This document shows positions 37,201 through 49,200 of a stretch of DNA of 64,000 bases, one piece after another. The DNA is from Oopsacas minuta (Eukaryota; Porifera; Hexactinellida; Lyssacinosida; Leucopsacidae). The first letter of the stretch is position 1. Every line of letters starts with the position of its first letter. The notes below the pieces were generated by a model. It ran no database searches. It saw only the letters and a list, made by a program, of their open reading frames with translations, and was not told where the DNA came from. The DNA lies in assembly GCA_024704765.1 (NCBI GenBank), contig JAKMXF010000313.1, positions 217,450 through 281,449 on the forward strand. The letters run 5' to 3'. Position numbers and translations under genes: made by a program.

Positions 37201-40200
37201 AAAAATTTTTGTCGGTTTAGCAAATTGTCGGATTATGCAAGTGGATATATATTGTCGGAAGCTATTTCAGGTCAGAAACGCTGTAGGATTATAAAGGTCT
37301 TCTGGAGTACACAGGTGTGTGTTTATGCAGGTTCTACAGTAAAGTTGAAATCAGGTTATTTTGCCCATTTTGATTGTACTGCCAAAACGACAAAATAACC
37401 CGATAGACAAACCCCCATTATACTAAATACTGATAGATGCGATTATTATTGATAGCTAATATAAATCAATTGATAATTAACACTACTGCTGCATGTGTAA
37501 ATCCTTTCCTTGACAATGAGCAGACAGACAACTATTGCAATTAAAAAATATAGATATATACTATAGGACAAATATGTCCAACAGATTTTCAATTGTTCAC
37601 ACCCTCAGATAGCCAAATTAACTCGATAATATATATGATAAAAAAACCGTCAAATGGCAAAAACATCCAATTATTATATATGGGAATTTCTCACAAACTG
37701 ACTTTACGACAACTACCTGATCGGACAAACGCCGTGTCAAAATAACCCAATTTCAACTGAGCTGTATTTGGTATTATTCTAGGAAATTTTGACACAACAA
37801 TTTACTAAAGTTGAATCCACTCATGACGTGTCTCGAAAAATTTTAAATGATTTGAGTGTGCCATAGTATACCGACATTCTCGTGCCATAACTATGATTTA
37901 ATAGTCTCGAATAACCAGTTAGTCCAGTTGTATAGTTTATTTAGCCATAAGGCTGGTGCTGTTAACCGAATTAAGGAAATGATTACACTTGGTTCATTAC
38001 AGCTGTTAACTTTATACAACAATTGATCTATTTTGTACTAAGATATCCATCCGTATAGCGATAAGTACTGTACAATGCTAATATATTATATAAACAATCT
38101 TGGAACGATTATTCCTGAGAATACGAACCAAATGTAAAATTTCATAAATAGCTTATTTATACATTTTTATTTCGATAGCTGTTGCTTTATCTCTCCTCTT
38201 CACCTGATGAACGGTCTCTATGTTTGACTGTGCTTGAGATATTCTATCTAATTTTCAGGCAGTCATCTCCAGAAGATCTAGTAAGGAGTTGTCAAAGGAA
38301 AAACAACCAGCAGCTCAAGATGCGTAGCTCAGATTCAGATGCATTGGCTAATCTAGTGGAGAGAGAGATGAGTCAGAAGAAGCAAGCTATTCGTTGTTTA
38401 GGAGCGAGACACTCTAGATTTGGAGGAACTTTCGAGGTTTGTGTAAAATATTATAGCCTCACTGATTCATGTGATTTGTTCCCAAATCAGTCAACTTTTA
38501 GAAAGCTAACCAAATAACCGATCAATTCAGGGTTGCCGTGGGAATGGGATGGGAATGGGAATTGAAATTCCTTTCCTACGGCAACCCTGCCGATCATACA
38601 TCAGTCAATGCTATAATACTTTGAACAGTGATTTTTTACGCTTAGTTAGAGGGCAAAGGCCTCTAACTTACTTATGGACCTCTATTTTCTAACTTCCTAA
38701 TTTCTCACATCAATACATTTTTGGGTGAGGGCACTCTAATTGTTTGCAGGGCCCCTCTAACAAATCTTACAAAACAACAATGACTTTGACTGATGTAGGA
38801 AATCAATATGACTGGTTATTTAGGTTAATGCATGGCCTTACTAAATATAAGCTCTGATCACTACTTTTGACCAGGGATTAAATGAAGTGGATATGTTTTG
38901 ATTGGAAATTCTATAATCGCCGATAAAAAGAAACTGGTACGTTTTCACCCGAATAAATGTAGGGCTTGTCTAGCCAGTAACCTAGTTTGCTGGCTAGCAT
39001 CTAGTCACCTAAGTTGCTAGGTTAGGAACATATTAATTTAATTATTCCTTTATTTTATTCTCCAATAAACGAAGTTATTGTAATTTTATATTTCAATCAA
39101 CATATGAGTTTTAGGAAATAACATACTCACTATCATTTTATCCCCATAACAGGTCTGAGTTTCGAAGTTTATTTGGTATTATTTCGCTCATATTTTATCC
39201 TAAATATTTATTTTAGAATTTTGTATGATTAGACTGTATGATGTCACAGCCAATTTATTGCGAATATTGAAGTATTTGAGGCTTCATGTTATCAAATGTT
39301 TCTTTGGGACATTCATATCATAATGTTAACATATCGAGCTGTAGTTTGGCCCCACCACTCAAATTTTGCTTCCTAATCCCTTGGTACAGGCAATAATACG
39401 GGGTCCATTTCATGAGGTATGCCTTCTAAATTCCTGTAGAAAATGAAAAAAATTATGGTGGTTATGTCCGTATTTCTTAGAGAGACCATTGCATAGAGCT
39501 ATTAAACATCTCGGAATAGCATACCATAAAGCATATTCTTACCAACGAACAAACTAACAAACACTAAAAGAGATTTAATAATAACGAATAGCTTCGCTTG
39601 CTTCCGATCCGCTGCATGCGAACACTTTGTGTTCGCATGGGACTCGGCACTTCATGCCTCGAAGTTAGCAAAGTATAAAATTGTAAAATTGATTGCTATA
39701 TTATTATTCCAATTATTTGTTTATGTTCGTATATTCATAAATACAACATTAAATTTACATATGATAAACTTGAAAATGTCTAATTCGGATTTCAACATGT
39801 TTGTGCCAAGTAGAATTCTTACTTTCCGCAGAACATATGGCTGTAATTGGTACTACTTGCATGAAGTACCAAAAATATTCGTACATAGTATATTGTAATT
39901 CTGAATTTTGTTACTCAATAGTTAAAGTATTGTGTGTATTCTATTCAAATTAAGAATCCAATTCAATACAATGATTGCTATTACCTATGTCTCCTTACTC
40001 ACAGAAGGTATTACAGAAGTTACATAAATTCATTGCATTATTTGTATGAAGTCATTCTCTATCTCAGCACCATATGCACACTCTCAAGTCTTCATTACCT
40101 TTGTTTCCATCTAATATATTCAATGTATTATTTCTATTGTGGATATTTTCATTACTCACATGGCATCTGGAATCAAGTACGAGCCCCGGCCTGGAATTAC

Positions 40201-43200
40201 TCGAGAAGATGCTAATAATGTTTTAAAGCATCTTGAACTGGAAAAAGTCCGAGATTGGAGCGAAAAAGATGTATCAGATAATTTCCTGATTCCTCTTGGA
40301 TTCAGCTACTGTTCAGAGGTATTTATAGAGAACAGGATAACTGGACCTGTCCTGCTGTCTCTCACAGATAGTCATCTCAAAGAACTTGGAGTTATGTTGC
40401 TAGGAGATAGGATTATGTTCCTGGAATATGCCTTGATATTACAGAAAAAGAAAATTCAACAGGAAAGAGCTGCTACTATCTGGGAGGGCACTACGCCCCA
40501 CATAAGCTGTGCTTATTCCGATAATTGTTGTCAGTGCTTGTTCAGGTATTTCTGTCGCTGCTGTGTTCCTAAAGTACACTGGAGAGTTACTCCACAAGGT
40601 CTGAGATACACTTCCTATCCTGCTCCATTAAAACTACTCGGTAAGATCGAGAGAGACTTTATCGATTTCAGATTCCTGAAGGATTTGGAAGTCCGAACAA
40701 TTCCTGGCTTTCTCTGCTGCTGCAGAGGACATAGTCTGACTATTTATGCAGATGATGCTGATTCTAGCAAGGACGGAGATCCTCTGCACATCCAGCATCC
40801 TGAGGCCCTCCATGTGGAGGAAGCTATTCGTAACGCCTGGGCTGAAGCTAGACTTGTGGACTGAGTTATTCTAAGTATATCTAGGATTGTATTATATTTA
40901 TTCACATTATATCCTTCTGTTCTAACCAATATATTCACTTTCTAATTAAATCTCAGTTAAATGTTTTCTATATTTTGAATCTCTTGTTATTTTGTTCTAA
41001 TTATGAATTGTATAAATACATCAAACTTTATATAATAAACGTAGGTTTACACAGCCTACGAGATATGCACGGTTATATTCTTCTAGTAGGATACATGTGT
41101 GTAGTACCAAACAGGGTCTCACATACGAAATATATTATATTATATTTATATATCTGAATATAGGTTTTCTCTGACAAGTCTCTGTCCGAGAAGAACCGTA
41201 TTCACCACGCCCCACTTTCCAGCGTCAATTCATTTTCCTACGACACCAACAAGAAGCAGCGAAGAAAAGCGAAGAAATTTCGTCCTATCGAGGACGATCC
41301 AACTCCTCGTGCCTCGATCTCAAGTGTAAGGAAGGCTCTGGGAGAACTGGCATTGGGGATTTTAGAACATTCCTACAATCCTTTCATGAAATCTGTGAGA
41401 GGTCGGCTAATGCACGACACAGACGCAAGCTTTGAATACCATTATGACACTTATTACTTATGGGCTATTCAGTTCTTTATGGAGTTTAATCGCATCTACT
41501 CCTTCAGACTAGACTTTGTGAGAGAAACACTCGATGTATCTATATTTACATATTTAATCAGACAGGTAATTTAAGATAAATTATCGATATTATCTAACTA
41601 GGTTGCCCCTTTGGGTCAGTATTTCAGGAATTAATTCATTTTAGATTTTAGCCCATTAATACAACTAGTTTATATAATGTATATTATCATTTGACAACCA
41701 TAATAAAGTCTACAAAATTCAGATTTACCATACACTTCCCTATACCGTTGAGGGCTATCTCTATGACATAGAGATAGCTCTCAAAGGATATGTATACACA
41801 ATGAAAATCAGCAAAATCTCAAAATTAGCATTGAGTCTATGTAATTTTGAGATTTTGATAATTTACCATTGTGTCTTAGGCATTTCTTAGCACATTTTCA
41901 AACTTTATATTTTACTATTACATACAGAAAATAAATCTTGATAAAATTGTTAGTTCCATGGCCAATAGTTTAAGTTAGGTTTTATTGCAGCTCCTATTGG
42001 AAGATGCCCTAATTTCAAGGATAATATGCGACGTATTTACGTACGTCTGCGCATCCGTGCGAAATCTAGCAGTCTGATTAATGAAATTGATTCCACATTC
42101 ACTGCATTATCCGACACTTTTTGGGAAATGAAATTATTTCGGATTGTGTAGGTGAACTTGTATTATGATAAGCTATTTCACATCAGAAACACTGTCTGAT
42201 TATAGAGGACTTCTGGAGTTACACTTGTCAGATTATGCAGGTTCTACTTTAATTGCAAAACTAAAAGTGAAGAGAGGGTAAAAATATTGCGAAACACTGG
42301 GCTATGTCAGATTTTTCGAGATTACTGTTGTCTTATATAATACGTATTCACAAAAGAGATTCCTTATATATAGCTGAGCTATAGTATAGTACAGTGTTTT
42401 GCAATACAAAAACCCCATACCCTCATTCGAAAAGGTGACTTTCATTAATCCGAAAAAATGACCTCTCCTCGAAGATAGAAAAACTAATACACAAAAACGG
42501 TATTATAGTACAGCTGAGCTATATATAAGGTATTTGTTCACAAAATGTACAGCTAACAATGTGACATTTAATCATATGCCGTTTCTACCATTTAACTAAT
42601 CCGGCATTGACAACTATTGGAAGTAATACTGTGTCCGAAGATGATTAAATTACAACATTGATTTGGTAATGATTCTTGTCTTATCCGCATTATTACATCC
42701 ATATTTAGGCTATATTTCTATTTTATCGACTATAGAATGAATCCGATTTCTTCGACAGGTTTACCTCTATCAAGAAATGATCATATTAAATAAGGAAGAT
42801 TCTGAGAAATGGGGGCGGAGGCTACATCGTTGTTTGTCTGCTCTCAAAGAGTTGTTGAGCTATATACAAGCCATGCAGTCCTCTGATCAGAATATATACA
42901 GAGAGAATGCTAAAATTCTACAGTCTAATATCTTCTATATGTCTGAGTTTAGAGAGATGTTCCCTTCTCTGCTTAGAGAGTACAGACCATCAATCCAGAC
43001 TAGATCCTATCTTGCTAGCTTAATGGACAGTCTCCATCTGTTCATTAGATTGCTGGAGAAGTTCACTCATGGAAGTAGCATCGTTGTGCAAAGAAAGAGT
43101 AAAATACAAAAGAGAAAGATTTCGAAGAAAAGAATTGGTGTAGATGAGCCTACTAGAGAACAACTAGAGGTATATGTAGTTATAAAATTAACTAAATAGA

Positions 43201-46200
43201 TGGTTACTTTGTTTCGTATTTTCCTTAATTCACAATTCTCTGATGCTTGATAAATCCATCTAGATATCTGGATATCAGTGTTGAATACATTTTGTGTTTG
43301 GTCTCACAAGCGTGCTTCCAATTATTGGTCACGATCTAAGGCACATACTTGCTTGGCACTTTTGCCTCGAAAGGAATCGCGCTATTGATGGACTTTTCTA
43401 GATTTTCAATCGGTCAACTTGAATAAGTTGGCAGTTGATCGACTATTTTAAGGTTTGCCATTCAGGTATTTTCTAGATGATTTGAAGGGGGGCAAAATGC
43501 CCTCCCTGAAAATTTCTCTTAAAACAACCCCTGCCATTGATCAAGTCTAGTTGCGGTGTTATCCATGTATGCCAAATATCAGACTTGGGGTCTTTCAATT
43601 TCTTATATTGTGAATCTTGATTCAAATCTTGAACCTGTCCTAGCAGGCCAAAATATCCCTGTATACCAGCGTTTCCCACAGTGTTTTGGGAAAGCGCTGA
43701 TTTTTGGGATTGAGGGGGGCTCTGTCGCTTATACACGTACTAACCCTATGCACAGAGTCTTCATTTTACCGCAGCTAGATATTCTAAACGCGTTAATTGG
43801 CGCGGTTAACTCGTTTTGGGGGAAACACTGCAGTATGCCCAATATCAGTACTTGGGGTTTCACTTTTCAAATTCAAGATACTCTACTATATGCTATATTT
43901 ACAAATTAGCTTCTCATAAGTTAGTTCCATACTTAATTGCTTGTTAATAGTGAAGGTTAGATCTGGCCTAGAGATTTCTTCAGGACTCTCTGGGCTGTCA
44001 CTGTTTTTGGATACGTATTTTGAGTATCATGGTAGATACTAATTTTAGTATCACGGTCGGTACTTTGTGTCCTTCATGGTTGCAAATCTAGCACTTTCCA
44101 GGTACCTAGATATACCCTTGGTTTTTGGATAAGCCTGGATACTGAAATGCAAATATACTGTTATATTTCTTTGAATAGTACGCGCATATTTATTAATTTC
44201 GCCGCTCTCAATCTCGCTCTCTATTCAAAGACGCGCTGTATTAAAGTGCGCGTTGTATTTCACATCGTTCTATGGATTCTGCGCGGACTATTCAAGGAAA
44301 ATACAGTATTCGTATTTATGTATATACTCAAATAGTGATCAATTGCCTCATATAGTAAGGATGATTGAACACCGAGATTTTCTTGCCTCAAATACAGTAA
44401 GTGTTCCCTAATTGTCAGGCTTGCCGTGGAGATAAAAAATACTATCCATATCCATATCCATATCCAGGCACTGTCTACGTGGTTATCCATGGATATTGAA
44501 GAATTTTCTAATGCTTGAGGCCTGTTGGAGTTGGGTAGACGTAGATGCCCTAAGACTAAGGCCTAGACTCCTTCCTACAGGTTTCATGGCGGACTTCCAC
44601 TCTGCTCGTGCCATTCTTGTTTATCCATTCTCCATAGGTCAAATTGTATCACACAAATGTTTTAGAACTATATCCACTCGAGTGGTATGAAGGGTTTCTT
44701 TTCTTCAATGATGTAGATTGCTTTAGCAACATACTTCACATTCACATGAAGTTTGTTGTGAGAACCCAGTACATAAATGTAGATCACAGGCTTAAGAAAC
44801 TTCCATTTATAACATCGCGACTGATTTAATGGAATTCCGTAGATAAATTTGTGAAGTTGATGGTAATGAGAACTTACGTAGAGGGCAGTGTAGCGGAAAA
44901 TATCTTTAAAGACTAAACGTATTTTGCACTTTACAGAATGGGAATTTTGCATTAGATTTTCTTTGTGAGCTTTGATTTTGATTAATATTTTAGTCACTGA
45001 TCTGATCCTATTTAATGTGTATGTAGCAATCACAAACTTTGATCCAGCCTACTTATCTTCCAACATTTCTCCCATCAATTCCCACTATAATTTTTAGCAT
45101 GTGAATGGCCGAAAACTTTCGCTCGCTTGCTGCGCTCGCTCTTATTCTCAACAGATAATGTATATTATCTGTTTGTTTGTTCGTTGTCAGGGAAAGGATT
45201 TACGGTATGCAATTTTGAAATTGTCGCATAACTATGTATTTATTGTGTTTATCAAGGAAGTAAACAAGCGAAGTGCGCTCGTATATATAAAGATTACAAA
45301 AAATTGCTAAAAAGTTTACATCGATTCCACTGGCCTGGATAAATAAATAATTACTAATATATCATGGCAAGGCCACCTGTTTAAGTTAGTGGGAGTCCTT
45401 CAGGATTATAAACGTGAAATGCCTTAGATATACTAGACTGTCATCCCAGGACGGTTGTTAGATATGAAAATATGATTTAGTATCATTAAAGCCCTGGTTT
45501 CCATTGAACTAAGTCGTATACAACGATACTACCGTTATGATAATGTGATTCTCTACACCATATTGCTTGAAAGTAATTGATTTTACTCAGCTTACAAGGA
45601 AATTTCGCACACAATGAAATGAAACAGGGGTTCCTAGGACTTAGTTCATAGTAACCAGGTACGTCGTACTGTACGTGAAGATACGGTGCGCAGATTTCCG
45701 TACAGTACCGTATAAAAGTACGTGGTACTAAGCCTAAGTTATAACGAGAGTTTACTGTATATTTTTGTTGGTTGGATCTAGGAATTTTGAATTCACATAA
45801 TATATCGGAATTTGAAATGTTACCGAAATCTGTGATTAATTCATGAAATTTGGAAAATTATAGCGGCCGGTGTCATATAGTGATCCTCCCCCTCCGTAAA
45901 TTCTCCCCCGGGGAAAGAATATTATGCAGTATTCTTTCCAGGTGGAGATTATCATGTGTAGTAAATTCCCAAAATTCAAAAATTTTGCTTCCAATTAGTT
46001 AATATTTCTTACTATTGTTCTTTTGTGTGTGTTTTTGCTAATTTACTGAAGATAATAGCTTTTGTTTTGTATAAATTATAAATATTTCTATTTGATTGTT
46101 TGTGAATTTGATTATAATTCCTTTGAGGATGGTTTCTCGAATTTTTGTAATTTATTCCTGTCTTGGGATTATTTCGCATTAGATCTGCAGTATGGGTACT

Positions 46201-49200
46201 TCCCTTGATCTCCATTCAAATTTGATGCAGATTTAATAGCTACGAGCCTTTGGCTCGTCGCTTCGCAATGAACTCGGTACATTGCGGCCCGAGGTATCCA
46301 TTATTCTCCAAATTGATGGCCCCTTTGAGTATTATAATATAGATATATTTAGAACAATGTAATTCACAAATATACGTATATGGCATATTTATTATTGAAT
46401 TATTTTGTAAGATCAACTCCCTTTTGAAGCGGTGAGAGCAAATATCTACGTAAATTTTGAGATTTAATTAATTTGTTTCCTTTATATTCATACAAACAAC
46501 AATAAATTTACATATGAGAAACTCGAAAATGCGAAATTCGGATTCAGCGTGCTTAGTTACCCCTGGGTAGCCTTTTAGAGTAAGCCTGTACGCAGTGTTT
46601 TTTCTAGGATTGTTTGAAAGGGGGGGGGGGCAAATTGAAAGATTACAAGTATAAGGAAGGCATGCTGATCCGCTTTCAGATGAGGGCAAAACCAGAAGGG
46701 GGCAATTGCCCCCCTAGAAAACCCTGTGTACGTATATTTTGAGATTTGGATAATTTGTTTACTTTATAATCATAAAAACAACAATAAATTTACATATGAT
46801 TAATCCAAAAGTGTGAAAATCGGATTCAGCATGTTCGATATATTTACTCAAGTTTTATTGAATTGTATTTACTTCCTTGATAAACACCATAAATACATAG
46901 TTATGCGACATTTTCAAAATTGCATACCGTAAATACTTTCCTTGACAACGGACAAACAGACAAACAAACAAACAACAATTGTGATTTAATAATAAAGAGT
47001 TAGTACTAAATGTGACTAGAAATAATGCAAATTGGCATACGGAGGAAGAATACTTTCTTGTATTCATCTTCCCAGGGTGGATATTCCTACGTAGTATTTT
47101 GCCCCCCCGAGGAATATACTATAGGGGGAAATTTACTATATATGTCACCGGTATAGCTATGGAATACAAAAAGATGTTTGACCGTTTATAATACAAAAGG
47201 AATGGGGCTGTCACACTTCGCATACCACCCCCTCGCTTATAGCGATACGTAACGTTTGAACGGCCCCCTAATGCTTTTCACTATGTAGAATATTTTCAAA
47301 GTACAACATTCAAATAGATATCACAACAGCCATGGATATGGATATTATGTCGATATCCATATCCACTGTAAGCCTGCTAATTTTTCTGACATCTTTAGAT
47401 TACAAATGTTGCATATCCTTATTCGATTGTCACCAACTATATAACACCTAACTATTTTCTGCTCTTCAACGTCCAAATCAAGATTCGAACTAGTGCAGCC
47501 CTCCCTACTACTACAAATCGCTAATATCTATTATTTTAAATCCATAACGGCCATATTCTAACTTGTCATAAATAATTCCTGTAATGTTGTCTATCAACAT
47601 TAATTTTAGGGTTGTTATTGTTTATTTTATAATTTATAAAATGTATTATCAACTCATTCTAGATAGAATGGGACAAAATGCAATACGAGTTGTTACGAAT
47701 CTTAGAAGCAGAATCGAGAGAGAGCGAGCAGTTACAGATAGAGGGTTTGTTTGACGCAACACGTCATGAGCAAGAACACGAACAGAAACAAGATGCACTG
47801 ACCCGGACACAGGCTTGTCTACGCAGAGGAGATATGGAGACAGCTGTTGCTACTCTGAGAGCAGCCAGAGAGATATGGCCAAGGGATGATTTCGGACCTA
47901 GGGACTCTACATGCATTGATGAACTACGTAGTTTGAAAGATATTTATCTTCAACCTCTGGTGCCTAATTCTGAAGATTGCGAATTGTTGCTGGAAGATGA
48001 AGAGTTGCAAGAAGCTGTTGAAATACCTGAAAGGAAAAGAGAAGGAGAGTTTGACCTCTTCACATACTCTCTCAAGTTCTGTAATCAGAAGATTATAAAA
48101 TCATTTTCCTATTTGCTCACTCAATACAGCTTTAATAGTGACTTCACGAACCATGCTCTGGTTAAGATGCTTCACAGAATATGCTATCAATGTAAAAAGT
48201 TCCCTCTCCTCTACCAAATCTCTCTCTTCTCTGTTTTTCAGTCTATTTTAGAAGAATCTAGCTCATCTCGTTACAAAGAATTAAAGTTATTTGTTGTTCA
48301 CGTACTGAACAAGTTTTTTTCCGCAGCTAGAAACAATCCGTGTTTATTCGTTGAGATTCTATTTTGGAAATCTCAAGAAGACTGTGTGGATATTGAGCTG
48401 GGTTACGGAACTGTTGCTACCATGAGAGAGAGTAAGGTTTCTCGGAATGCGTGGTCTGAGGAAGACATCACCCAACTCACTTCTCTCTGGGAACAATATA
48501 ATGGATGTGAAGGAGTGTTGGGTGAGATTGCAGCTGAGATGACTAACAAGGCAGAATTACATATTAAGAAGAAACTAGTAAGTCTAGGTTTGGCTGATAA
48601 GAAGGAGTTTAAGATCAAGAGTCACAAAAAGTTGGATTGGCCTGCAGAGGAGGATGAGAGGCTGCGAGAACTGTACTCTGTGTACGGAGAGCAGGCAGAC
48701 TACTTACAGGTCATTGCTTTACATTTCTCATCCAGGAATGGGAGAGAAGTGAGAGGCAGAATCAAGAAGTTGGGAATTGATGCTAACAAACTAGAGGGAG
48801 GTGGATCTGCTAGTTCAAAGCCTAAACGCGTCAGAAAGAATGAACGTCTGTCCGATATTCCAGCTTCTGATGCTATTCCTAACAAAGAGAAGACTGATCG
48901 ATTATCTATCACTAGAGCTATTTCCTTATACAAGGCGGTTACTAGCATTGATGCATTAATACCAGGTCTGGAGTGGTTGGAGATGGCTCTGAGAAGAGAA
49001 GTTGTCGACAGAGAGCTGGACCCTGAGTGGGAAACTGTCCCTCTCGTCCCAAATAATCTGGCTTTAGGAGAGGCTTTAGAATCAACTTCATTTATCGACT
49101 TGATGCGCGCTCTTTCATTAACCGAACCGGATGCTGGACAAATGTTCTGGAGAATTCCATCTGAAATAACACCAAAGGACCTTAGTACTTGTGCTGACAT

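Larger units (their letters stand above)
34046..38178. other. timeless intron 3, distal segment
   Basis: Contains a family C copy (34605-34700), a GC-richer segment at 34735-35220 with short non-family ORFs, a small ORF with SH2-like sequence (separate entry), a hAT-like end CAGTGGTTCTCAGCTGGTG at 37069-37087, a Tigger-like MITE (37166-37339) and a family B fragment at 37497-37545. No intact gene is supported. Confidence 0.5.
43170..47662. other. timeless intron 6
   Basis: 4.5 kb of repeats. Family E fragment (43560-43680), CCATAT tandem at 44446-44465, a CpG core near 45108-45145, family B copies at 45160-45265 and 46855-46990 (opposite orientations), family C copies at 46470-46560 and 46755-46830, and a poly-G run near 46620-46630. 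Short ORFs have no support. Confidence 0.55.
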
